Shown one piece after another: positions 1 through 8,560 of a DNA stretch of 59,674 nt. The notes below the pieces were generated by a model. It searched no databases and was not told the origin of the DNA. It worked only from the letters and a program-made list of their open reading frames with translations. Source of the DNA: Ruminococcus sp. (GTDB lineage Bacteria > Bacillota > Clostridia > Oscillospirales > Ruminococcaceae); contig JAFWTA010000051.1 in NCBI GenBank assembly GCA_017519145.1, forward strand, positions 1-59,674, written 5' to 3'. The position numbers and the translations under genes were made by a program. The first letter of the stretch is position 1; the number at the start of each line of letters is the position of its first letter.

Positions 1-132
1 AAGCCAATTGCAAACGCAACTATGAACACCGCCGAAACCACGCAGAACAGGGATAAATCAAAGTGCGGCAAGCTCAGAAACGACTATGTTTCGAGTCATG
101 TCCGTTATGACCACTTCGATACCACTGCATAA
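1..132 (+). CDS. 3' end of an unidentified gene (partial)
   Basis: Frame 1 is open from the left edge for 43 codons and stops with TAA at 130-132. The residues are mostly polar and charged and end in DHFDTTA, which looks like a soluble C-terminal tail. The opposite strand in this stretch reads as a hydrophobic shadow with no usable start. A hairpin at 203-250 lies downstream and could end this gene as well as the convergent aroF. The family is not recognised and the reading is tentative, because only the tail is present. Confidence 0.4.
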   Translation, partial: KPIANATMNTAETTQNRDKSKCGKLRNDYVSSHVRYDHFDTTA

Positions 133-202
133 AATCACTATAATATTATATCACACAGAAGCGGTAAAATCAATAGCTCCGCAAAAAATAAATATTATAA
201 CA

Positions 203-250
203 AAAGCAGATGATCCTCCGAGCCGAAGCATCGGAAAGATCATCTGCTTT
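203..250. terminator. Bidirectional terminator between the left-edge gene and aroF
   Basis: A 13-bp perfect stem (203-215 with 238-250, AAAGCAGATGATC and its complement) encloses a second short stem TCCGA/TCGGA. It lies between two convergent reading frames, five bases after the aroF stop on the minus strand. The flanks are A/T-rich on both sides. Confidence 0.75.
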
Positions 251-254
251 ATCA

Positions 255-1283
255 TCATAACTGGTCTGCCAGTTCAAGAACCAGTCTTTCTGTCTTTTCC
301 CAGCCGAGGCAGGGATCGGTGATGGACTTACCATAGACGTTCTCCCCTATTTTCTGTGAACCGTCAACGATATAGCTCTCTATCATGAGGCCCTTAACCA
401 GCTTCTTTATATCCGCGCTGTGGCGCATACTGTGGAGTATCTCCTTGGATATCCTTATCTGCTCCTCGAACTGCTTGCCCGAGTTGGAGTGGTTGGTGTC
501 TACGATGAGTGCAGGATTTTTCAGGTCCTTTTCCGCATATATCCTTGCAAGGCTGATAAGATCCTCAAAGTGATAATTCGGGAAGGACTGTCCCCTGTCG
601 TTGACATATCCGCGGAGGATGGCGTGAGCGTAGGGGTTGCCGTCGCTTCTCACTTCACAGCCTCTGTAGATGAAAGCGTGGTGGTGCTGGGCAGCGGTAA
701 TTGAGTTCATCATTACCGAGATATCGCCGCCTGTGGGATTCTTCATACCCACGGGGATATCCACGCCGCTGGAGACCAGACGGTGCTGCTGGTTCTCAAC
801 GGAACGTGCTCCGATGGCAATATATGAAAGCAGGTCATCGAGGTAGCTGTAATTCTCGGGGTAGAGCATCTCGTCCGCACAGCTGAAGCCTGTTTCCGCA
901 AGAGCTCTCATATGGAGGTGTCTTACTGCGATGATACCGCTTTTGAGGTCGGGCATAGCAGTGGGATCAGGCTGATGGAGCATTCCCTTATAGCCGTCAC
1001 CTGTGGTTCTGGGCTTTCCCGTATAGATACGGGGTATCATCATGATCTTGTCGCTGACCTTTTCCTGAAGTCCGCGAAGACGGGTTATATAGTCGAGAAC
1101 GCTGTCCTCGTTGTCAGCTGAACAGGGACCGATGACCAGCAGGAATTTATCAGACTCTCCGCTGAATATCTTCTTTATTTCCCTGTCACGTTCAGCCTTG
1201 ATGTCGATGAGCTCCTGAGAGAGCGGATGAGCAGCCTTCAGCTCCGAGGGGTGAGGCAGCTCGCGGATGATATTAAGTGCCAT
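255..1283 (-). CDS. aroF: 3-deoxy-7-phosphoheptulonate (DAHP) synthase, class I
   Basis: This enzyme joins phosphoenolpyruvate and erythrose 4-phosphate in the first step of the shikimate pathway. At 342 residues it has the usual length of the AroF/G/H class. Visible family motifs are IGPCSADN near residue 51, PRIYTGKPRT for substrate binding near residue 84, SVENQQHR, GMKNPTGG, and DTNHSNSGK near the C-terminus, which includes metal-binding residues. The start is supported by a GGAAAGGAAAA ribosome binding site. It lies 19 nt after chorismate synthase on the same strand and is presumably co-transcribed from the promoter at 2458-2486. The paralogue letter (F, G or H), and hence the feedback amino acid, cannot be decided from sequence alone. 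Confidence 0.95.
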   Translation of the reverse strand: MALNIIRELPHPSELKAAHPLSQELIDIKAERDREIKKIFSGESDKFLLVIGPCSADNEDSVLDYITRLRGLQEKVSDKIMMIPRIYTGKPRTTGDGYKGMLHQPDPTAMPDLKSGIIAVRHLHMRALAETGFSCADEMLYPENYSYLDDLLSYIAIGARSVENQQHRLVSSGVDIPVGMKNPTGGDISVMMNSITAAQHHHAFIYRGCEVRSDGNPYAHAILRGYVNDRGQSFPNYHFEDLISLARIYAEKDLKNPALIVDTNHSNSGKQFEEQIRISKEILHSMRHSADIKKLVKGLMIESYIVDGSQKIGENVYGKSITDPCLGWEKTERLVLELADQL

Positions 1284-1302
1284 AAGTATTTTCCTTTCCA
1301 GA

Positions 1303-2391
1303 TCATTTGAGCCAGTCTGTGCCGAACCTCATTGCCAGCTGGTCACAGACCACGAGTGCAGTAATGCTGTCAACTACAACTCTTGCACGATGCACGATAG
1401 CAGGGTCGTGGCGGCCCTTTATCTGAAGCGTGGTATTTTCCATGGTGTTTATATCAATTGTCTGCTGTTCCTTGTAAATTGAAGGCGTGGGCTTCACGGC
1501 AACTCTGAACACAACGGGAAGCCCCGTGGTAATGCCGCCCAGTATACCGCCGTTGTTGTTGGTCTCAGATACGGGAACGCCGTTCTCAGAGCCGAAGCAG
1601 TCGTTGCACTGACTTCCCAGCATATCGGCTGCGGCAAAGCCTGCGCCGAACTCCACTCCCTTGACTGCAGGGATGCCGAAAAGCGCATGGGCGAGAAGGC
1701 TTTCCACGGTATCGAACCACGGCTCACCGACGCCTGCGGGGAGACCGATAACTGCGGTCTCAAGTCTGCCGCCTACGCTGTCTCCGTCGTTCTTTGCAGC
1801 GGTTATGGCAGCCTGCATTTCCTCAGCCTTTTGGCTGTCGAGGACTGCGAACTCCATATCATTGAGCTTTGCGATATCGCTTTTCATATCGCCGAAGGGA
1901 CGGTCAAAGACTCCGCCGCATGACAGTATATGTGTGCCGATGGCAATGCCTTTATTGCGGAGAGCACTGATGGCGACTGCTCCTGCTGCGACCACTCCTG
2001 CGGTTATCCTGCCCGAGAAATGTCCGCCGCCGCGGAAGTCCTGAAAGCCGTGATACTTCATCTGAGCTGAGAAGTCCGCGTGACCGGGGCGAGCCTTATA
2101 GGCGAGCTCACCGTAGTCCTTGCTTCTTGTGTCCTGATTTTCTATGATGAAAGTTATGGGTGTACCTGTTGTCTTACCGTTGAATACTCCGCTGACTATC
2201 CTCACCTTGTCTGCCTCGCGGCGGGCGGTGGACAGTGCGCTGACTGACTGGCGGAGCTTCATCTGATGTGCGATAAATCCATCATCTACAGCAATTCCCG
2301 GAGCTATGCCGTCGAGAACGGCACCGATAGCCTCACCGTGGCTCTCGCCGAAGACGGTGACGGAAACGCTGGAACCGAAGGTGTTTTTCAT
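1303..2391 (-). CDS. aroC: Chorismate synthase
   Basis: The product converts 5-enolpyruvylshikimate 3-phosphate to chorismate, using reduced FMN. The 362 residues begin [19 protein letters not shown], the conserved N-terminal family motif (GESHG). Other expected motifs are the KARPGHADF region, the [10 protein letters not shown] region near residue 125, and the C-terminal GRHDP and AMRFG stretches. I chose the ATG at 2391 because an AGAGGAG site sits seven bases upstream; an open extension of 20 codons exists but has neither family similarity nor a better site. It is first in a two-gene unit with aroF, behind a consensus promoter. Confidence 0.96.
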   Translation of the reverse strand: MKNTFGSSVSVTVFGESHGEAIGAVLDGIAPGIAVDDGFIAHQMKLRQSVSALSTARREADKVRIVSGVFNGKTTGTPITFIIENQDTRSKDYGELAYKARPGHADFSAQMKYHGFQDFRGGGHFSGRITAGVVAAGAVAISALRNKGIAIGTHILSCGGVFDRPFGDMKSDIAKLNDMEFAVLDSQKAEEMQAAITAAKNDGDSVGGRLETAVIGLPAGVGEPWFDTVESLLAHALFGIPAVKGVEFGAGFAAADMLGSQCNDCFGSENGVPVSETNNNGGILGGITTGLPVVFRVAVKPTPSIYKEQQTIDINTMENTTLQIKGRHDPAIVHRARVVVDSITALVVCDQLAMRFGTDWLK

Positions 2392-2457
2392 ATATACATC
2401 TCCTCTGGTCTGTATAAGTTCCCGAACAGCGTGAAAACGCCCGCGGAACACCTTTAA

Positions 2458-2486
2458 ATTATACCACTTAGATAAAAATATGTCAA
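2458..2486 (-). promoter_or_regulatory. SigA-type promoter for aroC-aroF
   Basis: On the minus strand TTGACA (2481-2486) and TATAAT (2458-2463) are separated by 17 bp, which is full consensus. Transcription would start near 2451 and give a leader of about 60 nt before aroC. No riboswitch or attenuator is evident in that short leader. Confidence 0.85.
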
Positions 2487-2579
2487 CACATCAATTTAAC
2501 GATTTGCAGGTTCAAAGCGATAAAGTATATAGTGATTTTGTATAGTCCCGTGCTGCTCTTTTTGTACAGTTCCACATCA

Positions 2580-2608
2580 TTGACTTTAACGGTATATCGT
2601 GGTATAAT
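2580..2608 (+). promoter_or_regulatory. SigA-type promoter for glgB
   Basis: TTGACT (2580-2585) and TATAAT (2603-2608) are 17 bp apart, with a TG extension ahead of the -10. The glgB start codon follows 25 bp later with a GAGGTGAGC ribosome binding site. Confidence 0.85.
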
Positions 2609-2632
2609 CAAGAAAAACGACGAGGTGAGCTT

Positions 2633-4426
2633 ATGGACATGATGAGATTTTACAAAGGCGAGGAGTTCGCGGCATACGAGTATATGGGAGCTCACCTCAC
2701 AGACAGCGGAACTGTTTTCAGGGTATACGCTCCCAACGCCTCAAAGGTCTCTGTTATCGGGGATTTCAGCAAGTGGGAGGAGCTCCCCATGAAGGCTGTG
2801 AACGACGTAAGGTTCTATGAGCTCATGGTCCCCGGGGCTGAGGAGGGACAGCGCTACAAATACCGCATCTACGACGCAAAGGGCAGCTTCATCGACCACT
2901 GTGACCCCTACGGCTTCGGCATGGAGCTCCGCCCCGGCACCTGCTCTGTCATACGGAGCATAGAGGGCTATCGTTTCGGCGACAAGGACTGGCTCGCACG
3001 GCGCTCAGACTGCCATGACAGGGCTCTCAACATCTATGAGGTACATCTCGGTTCGTGGAAACGCCCCTCCGACGAGAAGGAGGAGGGCTGGCTCAGCTAT
3101 GCCGAGATAGCTGACCCGCTCATAGATTACGTCTGCGAGCTGGGATACAATTACATCGAACTCATGCCCCTCAGCGAGCACCCCTGCGACGAGTCATGGG
3201 GCTATCAGAGCACGGGCTTCTTCGCTCCCACCTCCCGATACGGTACTCCCCTTCAGCTCATGGAGCTTGTGGACAAGTGCCACCGCCGCGGCATAGGCGT
3301 CATCATAGACTTTGTCCCCGTACACTTTGCCGTTGACCACTATGCCCTTACAGAGTTTGACGGCACCAAGCTTTACGAATACCCTGCGGACGACATCGGC
3401 TATAACGAATGGGGAAGCCGCAACTTCGACCACTCAAAGGGCGAGGTCCGCTCATTCATACAGTCTGCGGCGGACTACTGGCTCAGTGTCTACCACTTTG
3501 ACGGGCTCCGCATGGACGCTGTCCGCAATATGATATACTGGAACGGCGACGAGCGCCGCGGCGAGAACAGAACTGCCATCGAGTTCCTGAAAGCCATGAA
3601 CAGCGGTCTCAAAGCCCGTCACCCCTCCGCGATTATTTCCGCAGAGGATTCCTCTGCCTATCCCAAGGTAACAGCTCCCGTATTTGACGGCGGACTGGGC
3701 TTCGACTACAAATGGGACTTGGGCTGGATGCACGATACTCTTGAGTATTTCCAGAGCGCTCCCATGTACCGCTCCCGGGACTATCACAAGCTGACCTTCT
3801 CCATGCTGTATTTCTACAACGAGAAGTACATACTGCCCCTGTCCCACGATGAGGTGGTCCACGGAAAGGCGACTGTGGCGCAGAAGATGAACGGACAGTA
3901 TCCCGAGAAGTTCCCGCAGGCAAGAGCGCTGTATATGTACATGACGGTGCACCCGGGAAAGAAGCTGAACTTCATGGGAAGCGAATTTGCACAGCTTCGT
4001 GAATGGGACGAAAAGCGCCAGCAGGACTGGGATATGCTGAAATATCCCCTCCACGACTCATTCAGAGAGTACATAAGGGCACTCAACAAGATATACCTTG
4101 AGCAGAAAGCGCTGCACTACGACTATGCCCCCACCAACTTCATGTGGGAGGACTGCGGCTCAGTGGAAAGGTGCGTTTACGCAATACGCAGAAAGGCGGC
4201 AGAGGGCGATATACTGGCAGTTCTCAACTTCTCCGACTGGTATCAGTCCGGCTATTCCGTCCTCATCGGCAAGGACTATGAAGCGGAGCTGCTCCTTGAC
4301 TCCGACAATCAGCTGTACAGCGGAACCACACCCGACGGCAAGGCGGAGTTCACCCTCGCGAACGGCAGGCTCAACATGGATATACCGCCCTTCAGCGGCA
4401 GACTTTTTCTGCTGACAAGGAAATAA
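2633..4426 (+). CDS. glgB: 1,4-alpha-glucan (glycogen) branching enzyme, GH13
   Basis: The enzyme cuts alpha-1,4 glucan chains and rejoins them as alpha-1,6 branches in glycogen synthesis. The 597 residues comprise a CBM48-like N-terminal beta domain (about 20-105), a GH13 barrel and a C-terminal beta domain. The barrel shows region I (DFVPVHF), region II (DGLRMDAV, nucleophile Asp near 294), region III (SAEDSS, Glu near 338, where many homologues have EEST) and region IV (LSHDEVVHG, Asp near 405). It is shorter than the 720-residue enterobacterial enzyme because the extra N-terminal module is absent. It is a single-gene unit with its own promoter and terminator; no other glg gene is in the window. 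Confidence 0.95.
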   Translation: MDMMRFYKGEEFAAYEYMGAHLTDSGTVFRVYAPNASKVSVIGDFSKWEELPMKAVNDVRFYELMVPGAEEGQRYKYRIYDAKGSFIDHCDPYGFGMELRPGTCSVIRSIEGYRFGDKDWLARRSDCHDRALNIYEVHLGSWKRPSDEKEEGWLSYAEIADPLIDYVCELGYNYIELMPLSEHPCDESWGYQSTGFFAPTSRYGTPLQLMELVDKCHRRGIGVIIDFVPVHFAVDHYALTEFDGTKLYEYPADDIGYNEWGSRNFDHSKGEVRSFIQSAADYWLSVYHFDGLRMDAVRNMIYWNGDERRGENRTAIEFLKAMNSGLKARHPSAIISAEDSSAYPKVTAPVFDGGLGFDYKWDLGWMHDTLEYFQSAPMYRSRDYHKLTFSMLYFYNEKYILPLSHDEVVHGKATVAQKMNGQYPEKFPQARALYMYMTVHPGKKLNFMGSEFAQLREWDEKRQQDWDMLKYPLHDSFREYIRALNKIYLEQKALHYDYAPTNFMWEDCGSVERCVYAIRRKAAEGDILAVLNFSDWYQSGYSVLIGKDYEAELLLDSDNQLYSGTTPDGKAEFTLANGRLNMDIPPFSGRLFLLTRK

Positions 4427-4460
4427 AAAAGAAGGCAGTGCCTCCTCATACTGTATAGGA

Positions 4461-4490
4461 AAAAAGCTGTACCCCGCGGTACAGCTTTTT
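4461..4490. terminator. Bidirectional terminator after glgB
   Basis: A 13-bp perfect stem (4461-4473 with 4478-4490) with a four-base loop is flanked by A-runs on one side and T-runs on the other, so it can stop transcription in both directions. It would end glgB on the plus strand and the candidate small RNA on the minus strand. Confidence 0.9.
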
Positions 4491-4601
4491 CTGATTTGTC
4501 CCTTACAACAAATTTCTTTATTATGTGGGAGTGCAGTTCCCTCATAAAACAGGTCAATACGGAAAACGCTGCCTTATACGTTTTCCCCCAATTCCCTCCT
4601 A
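4461..4601 (-). ncRNA. Candidate stand-alone small RNA
   Basis: A minus-strand promoter (4608-4636) would start a transcript near 4601 that runs to the terminator at 4461-4490, about 140 nt, with no gene downstream. The transcript can fold a hairpin from GGAAAACG/CGTTTTCC (4561-4586), a second from GGGA/TCCC with flanking ATG/CAT pairs, a third from ATTTGT/ACAAAT, and then the terminator. An open frame crosses part of it but runs through the terminator stem into antisense glgB, so coding is unlikely. It matches no RNA family I can recognise. The role is unknown; convergence with glgB also allows 3'-end antisense effects. Confidence 0.5.
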
Positions 4602-4607
4602 CCTAAA

Positions 4608-4636
4608 ATTATATTATCGGCAAATATGTATTGCAA
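4608..4636 (-). promoter_or_regulatory. Promoter for the candidate small RNA
   Basis: On the minus strand TTGCAA (4631-4636) and TATAAT (4608-4613) are 17 bp apart. It lies 95 bp beyond the glycerate kinase stop codon and reads away from that gene towards the glgB terminator, so it does not serve any annotated protein gene. The 305-bp gap between glgB and glycerate kinase (4427-4731) holds only this promoter, the candidate RNA and the shared terminator. Confidence 0.6.
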
Positions 4637-4731
4637 GCTGAATATTGCTGAATGTCATATATCACTGTTCAAAAAGTGCGGTTTTTTGTCCAAAAATTGT
4701 CATCAATATACCATAACCCAGCAGTGTTACT

Positions 4732-5871
4732 TCAAGAACCTGCTATTTTCACGGCGCAGAAGACCTGCTCTGCGGTTTTCAACAGGTTTTCCGCAGCTGT
4801 CTCGCTGTCCATAGCCTCCGCAAGAGTACAGGGGCGGGTCTGTATACAGAAGCAGGCATCTATGCCCTTTTCGCGGAGAAGCTCCGCTTCCCTGCCCACG
4901 GCTCCGCCAAAGGCAAGCACGGGCTTGCCGTACTTTTTTGCCAGCGCAGCCATTACCGCAGGAGCCTTTCCCATGGCGGTCTGCCCGTCGAGGCAGCCCT
5001 CTCCCGTGACCACTATGTCTGCCTGCTGCACAGCCTGCTCCATGGCGACAGCTTCCATGACCAGCTCCGCACCCGAGCGCAGTTCGGCACCAAGGGCAAA
5101 CATCAGGGCAAAGCCCATGCCCCCTGCCGCACCTGCTCCCTCGCAGTTCGGGTCAGCCTGTGGAAAAGTGCCCTTCAATGTCTCTGCATAGCGGCTGAGC
5201 CAGCCGTCCATGAGGGGAATTTCCTCCTCGGCGGCTCCCTTTTGCGGAGCAAACACCCTGCTGCATCCATTATCGCCGCAGAGGGGATTTTTCACATCAC
5301 AGGCAACTCTGAAACGGCAGTCCCGAAGCTGAGGGAGGGCACCGTCCGCAGTTATCTCCGCAAGGTCGGCAAGTCCCATTGCACCGCGTCTTACGGGGAC
5401 GCCATTGCCGTCATAAAGTCCGAAGCCCAGCGCCTGAAGGCAGCCTGCTCCTCCGTCGTTGGTGGCACTGCCGCCTATGCCTATGATGAAGTCGCGGCAG
5501 CCCTTGCTGACAGCGTCCGCTATCATTTCTCCAACACCATAGGTTGAGGCTGACATGATATCACGCTCCTCCTCGCCGAGGAGAGTAAGTCCTGCTGCCG
5601 CAGCCATCTCCATGACCGCAGTACCGTCGGGCAGGATACCGTATTCCGCAGTTATCTCCCTGCCCAGAGGGTCATGCACCGTGACGGACTGAACCCGTCC
5701 GCCCATGCCCGTGATAAGTGCCTCCGCAGTGCCCTCGCCGCCGTCGGCAAGGGGCTTCACTGTTACATCGGCATCAGGCATTGCGCGGAGTATGCCGCGC
5801 TCCGCAGCCCGTCCCGCCTCAAGTGAGGAAAGGCTGCCCTTGAATGAATCTATCGCAATAAGAACCCTCAT
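4732..5871 (-). CDS. glxK: Glycerate kinase, GlxK/GarK family
   Basis: The enzyme phosphorylates glycerate with ATP, feeding it into lower glycolysis or serine metabolism. The 379 residues match the family length. Recognisable features are the N-terminal IAIDSFKGSLSS, PLADGGEGTAEAL near residue 41, GIGGSATNDGGAG near residue 150 and VVTGEGxxDGQTxxGK near residue 287. It starts with ATG inside an ATGA overlap with the upstream acetyltransferase, so the two are translationally coupled. Whether it makes 2- or 3-phosphoglycerate cannot be told from the sequence. Confidence 0.93.
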   Translation of the reverse strand: MRVLIAIDSFKGSLSSLEAGRAAERGILRAMPDADVTVKPLADGGEGTAEALITGMGGRVQSVTVHDPLGREITAEYGILPDGTAVMEMAAAAGLTLLGEEERDIMSASTYGVGEMIADAVSKGCRDFIIGIGGSATNDGGAGCLQALGFGLYDGNGVPVRRGAMGLADLAEITADGALPQLRDCRFRVACDVKNPLCGDNGCSRVFAPQKGAAEEEIPLMDGWLSRYAETLKGTFPQADPNCEGAGAAGGMGFALMFALGAELRSGAELVMEAVAMEQAVQQADIVVTGEGCLDGQTAMGKAPAVMAALAKKYGKPVLAFGGAVGREAELLREKGIDACFCIQTRPCTLAEAMDSETAAENLLKTAEQVFCAVKIAGS

Positions 5872-6353
5872 ATGTCCTCCGTCAGTTTCTTTATCATTAT
5901 GAACTCCTCTGTGTTCTCGCTGACTGTTTCAAAGCCGAGAGAGCGGTACAGCTTCACGGCGTAGTTTGCCTTCTGCACCGCCAGTGATACCTGCCTGTAT
6001 CCGCGGCTGCGAAGCTCACTCAGTATTGCCCTCATCAGCCTGTTCCCAAGGCCCTGTCCGCGGAAATCACTGTACAGCGAAATGGCAAGTGACGGAGTAA
6101 GGTCGTCCACATGACCGTAGTCCGTCATTATCCTGCACCAGACCGCTCCCACTATACGTCCGCCGCAGACGGCTCCGAAAGCTATATCGTGAGGCGAGGA
6201 GCCGAAGTCCTCGGTGTAGAGCTTTAGCTCGGGCTTTTCGATAATGTCGCGGGGAGGAGGCTCCACGCCCTCGGGGATAAAGATGGCTTCATAGAGGAAG
6301 TCCCCGAGAACGCCAAACTCCTCCTCTTTCAGTTGTCTGATAACAGTTTCCAT
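5868..6353 (-). CDS. GNAT family N-acetyltransferase
   Basis: This is a 161-residue acetyl-CoA-dependent N-acetyltransferase of the GNAT fold. The acetyl-CoA loop is seen as SDFRGQGLGNRLM near residue 97, followed by the helix and the C-terminal AVKLYRSLGFE strand-helix typical of the fold. The ATG at 6353 follows a strong AGGAGGTGG site, so the longer open frame upstream is disregarded. It overlaps glycerate kinase by four bases and shares the promoter at 6376-6404. The substrate is unknown; pairing with glycerate kinase gives no clear clue. Confidence 0.85.
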   Translation of the reverse strand: METVIRQLKEEEFGVLGDFLYEAIFIPEGVEPPPRDIIEKPELKLYTEDFGSSPHDIAFGAVCGGRIVGAVWCRIMTDYGHVDDLTPSLAISLYSDFRGQGLGNRLMRAILSELRSRGYRQVSLAVQKANYAVKLYRSLGFETVSENTEEFIMIKKLTEDI

Positions 6354-6375
6354 GCTCCCACCTCCTGATACATAT

Positions 6376-6404
6376 ATTATATCTGTCCGAACGGCAACTG
6401 TCAA
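6376..6404 (-). promoter_or_regulatory. SigA-type promoter for the GNAT-glycerate kinase pair
   Basis: On the minus strand a perfect TTGACA (6399-6404) and TATAAT (6376-6381) are separated by 17 bp, about 22 bp before the acetyltransferase start codon. Confidence 0.85.
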
Positions 6405-6417
6405 CCGAAGCAGCTGA

Positions 6418-6454
6418 ATAAAAAAACACCTCCGCCCGAGACAGGCAGAGGTGT
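6418..6454 (-). terminator. Terminator after aspartate kinase
   Basis: An 11-bp stem with one G-U pair (ACACCTC-CGCC against GGCAGAGGTGT) is followed on the minus strand by a run of seven T residues. It lies just beyond the lysC stop and before the next promoter. Confidence 0.85.
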
Positions 6455-6466
6455 CTGATTATACTT

Positions 6467-7804
6467 TTACTGCTTTTCCGAATTGATGAACATATCGTAG
6501 ATCCTGCGGATAGCCTCGGGGAGGTCGTTCTCGCTGACACCGATGATTACGTTCAGCTCGCTGGAGCCCTGATCGATAAGCTTTACATTTATGCGCGCAT
6601 GAGCCATGGAAGCGAAGATACGGGCAACTGTACCCCTTGTGTTCTTCATTCTGCGTCCAACGACTGCAAGGATAGCAATGCCGTCCTCAATGTCGATGTG
6701 GTCGGGAGAAACTGCCTTGCGGAGCTCTGCAACTACCTTGTCACGAACGGGAGCAAGCTTTTCCGTGCTGAGAGTGATGCTCATGGTATCGATACCGGAG
6801 GGCATATGCTCAAAGGAAAGACCGTTGTCATAGAGCACCTTCAGTACCTTCATGCCGAAGCCTGTCTCATTGTTCATCATAGCCTTTTCGATGTTGATGG
6901 TGCTGAATCCCTTCTTGCCTGCGATACCTGTGATGGTGTGGCTGAGGCTCTCTCTGCTGAAGTCGTAGTCATTGCCCACGATCATGGTACCTGCGTCCTC
7001 GGGAGCATTGGTGTTCCTGATATTGATGGGGATACCTGCTGAGCGTACAGGGAAGATAGCGTCCTCATGAAGAACGGAAGCGCCCATGTAAGCCAGCTCG
7101 CGGAGCTCACGATAAGTAATTACCTCGATAACATCGGGGTTGTCAACTATTCTGGGATCGGCAACAAGAAATCCCGAAACATCTGTCCAGTTCTCGTAAA
7201 TCTCAGCCTTTACAGCATTGGCGATAATTGAGCCTGTAACGTCGGAGCCGCCTCTTGAGAAGGTCTTGATGTAGCCCTCTGTGGTCCTTCCGTAGAAGCC
7301 GGGGATAACTGCGTTGTCCAGCCCCTTGAGTCTCTCGCGTACAGCCTTTACGGTCTCGTCAAGGAGAAGAACTCCGTTTGTATCGAAAACGATAACGTCA
7401 GCGGCATCAACGAAATTGAAGCCAAGGTAGTTTGCCAGCACCTTGCCGTTGAGGAACTCACCGCGGCTTGCGGCAAAGTCCTTTGCGGGACGGTTCTTGA
7501 GTTCCTTTACGATGGAGTCGAACTCCTCGTCGAGGGACATATCTATGCCAAGCTCGGAAATGATACCGTTATAGCGGTCCTTTATGATCTGGAAGTCCTT
7601 GGAGAAGTCCACACCGCTGCCTGCCAGCTCGCAGCACTTGTAGAGCATATCAGTTACCTTGATATCGTCGGAAAAGCGCTTTCCGGGAGCTGAGGGCACA
7701 ACATATCTGCGCTTGTCATCGCTCTTGATTATAGCGGCTACCTTTCTGAACTGATTGGCGTCTGCAAGGGAGCTTCCGCCGAATTTAACGACTTTATTAC
7801 TCAT
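6467..7804 (-). CDS. lysC: Aspartate kinase
   Basis: The enzyme phosphorylates aspartate at the start of the lysine, methionine, threonine and diaminopimelate pathways. The 445 residues contain the kinase domain (KFGGSSLAD at the N-terminus, SRGEFLNGK, GRTTEGYIKTFSRGGSDVTG) and two C-terminal ACT domains (about 300-445) that normally bind the feedback amino acid. I prefer the ATG at 7804, with AAAGGATG upstream; an ATG nine bases earlier overlaps that site. It has a promoter of its own (7847-7875) although it follows the trp operon on the same strand without a clear terminator between. Which end product inhibits it is not readable here. Confidence 0.94.
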   Translation of the reverse strand: MSNKVVKFGGSSLADANQFRKVAAIIKSDDKRRYVVPSAPGKRFSDDIKVTDMLYKCCELAGSGVDFSKDFQIIKDRYNGIISELGIDMSLDEEFDSIVKELKNRPAKDFAASRGEFLNGKVLANYLGFNFVDAADVIVFDTNGVLLLDETVKAVRERLKGLDNAVIPGFYGRTTEGYIKTFSRGGSDVTGSIIANAVKAEIYENWTDVSGFLVADPRIVDNPDVIEVITYRELRELAYMGASVLHEDAIFPVRSAGIPINIRNTNAPEDAGTMIVGNDYDFSRESLSHTITGIAGKKGFSTINIEKAMMNNETGFGMKVLKVLYDNGLSFEHMPSGIDTMSITLSTEKLAPVRDKVVAELRKAVSPDHIDIEDGIAILAVVGRRMKNTRGTVARIFASMAHARINVKLIDQGSSELNVIIGVSENDLPEAIRRIYDMFINSEKQ

Positions 7805-7846
7805 ATATATCATCCTTTTAACATTGATAATTTTATAGCAATATCT

Positions 7847-7875
7847 ATTATATGCCTTTTTGCCGTTAAAATCAA
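7847..7875 (-). promoter_or_regulatory. Promoter for aspartate kinase
   Basis: TTGATT (7870-7875) and TATAAT (7847-7852) on the minus strand are 17 bp apart. It lies between trpF and lysC, a gap of 156 bp without another gene; no convincing terminator for the trp operon was found there. Confidence 0.7.
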
Positions 7876-7960
7876 TTGACAGAAAGCCAAAATTCGGGAC
7901 TCGTCAAACTGTATTTTTGGTGAATACGCTTGTACGCCGGTGGCGGACAGTTTCGAGCTG

Positions 7961-8560
7961 TCATTCTGCTGCCCTTACCGCCTGTGCAAAGGCTTTCATT
8001 TTCGCAATATCCTTGAAGCCGTCGGTCTCAAGGCAGGAGCTCGCGTCCACTCCGTACGGGCGGAGCTTTCCTATGGCAGCTGCGGCATTTTCCGCGGTTA
8101 TCCCGCCCGCAAGCAGGTATGGACGCTTTATGCCGCCGATGAGAGACCAGTCAAAGGTCTGCCCCGAGCCCTTTCCCGAATCCAGCAGCACCAGATCCGC
8201 GCAGGAGCACTCTGCGGCGGCGATATCCTCCGCGGAGCCCACCTGAAATGCCTTTATTACAGGTATACCGCGATTTTTCAGCTTAGATACGAAGTCCTCG
8301 CTCTCGCTGCCGTGGAGCTGAACCATCTTCACAGCTCCCATCTTTACGGCGGCGATGACGTTTTCCATGGTCTCGTCAACGAAAACCCCCACGGGAACTA
8401 TATCCCCGTCCAGCAGCTTCGTAAGCTCCGCCGCCTTTTCGGGAGTTATGTACCGTTTGCTCTTTTCCGCAAAAACATAGCCGATATAATCGGGCTTTAC
8501 CATATTCGCGAACTCTATATCCTCAGCACGGCGAAGTCCGCACATCTTTATCTTAGTCAT
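7961..8560 (-). CDS. trpF: Phosphoribosylanthranilate isomerase
   Basis: This enzyme isomerises N-(5'-phosphoribosyl)anthranilate in tryptophan synthesis. The 199 residues begin KIKMCGLRRAED, the family motif carrying the catalytic Cys, and the barrel shows VGVFVDE, VQLHGSE, LLDSGKGSGQTFDWS with the second catalytic Asp, and LAGGI. The start overlaps the trpC end by eight bases; its own ribosome binding site is weak (AAAGGG), as expected for coupled translation. It is the last gene of the trp operon here. Confidence 0.94.
   Translation of the reverse strand: MTKIKMCGLRRAEDIEFANMVKPDYIGYVFAEKSKRYITPEKAAELTKLLDGDIVPVGVFVDETMENVIAAVKMGAVKMVQLHGSESEDFVSKLKNRGIPVIKAFQVGSAEDIAAAECSCADLVLLDSGKGSGQTFDWSLIGGIKRPYLLAGGITAENAAAAIGKLRPYGVDASSCLETDGFKDIAKMKAFAQAVRAAE

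Noticed and set aside
1494-1763. Open frame on the minus strand within aroC
   Set aside because: Shadow of the chorismate synthase gene, without similarity or a start site.
2452-2632. Riboswitch in front of aroC or glgB
   Set aside because: The leaders are only about 60 and 20 nt, and no conserved motif or terminator is present.
4309-4557. Open frame on the minus strand crossing the glgB terminator
   Set aside because: It reads through a perfect terminator stem and into antisense glgB; better explained by the candidate small RNA.
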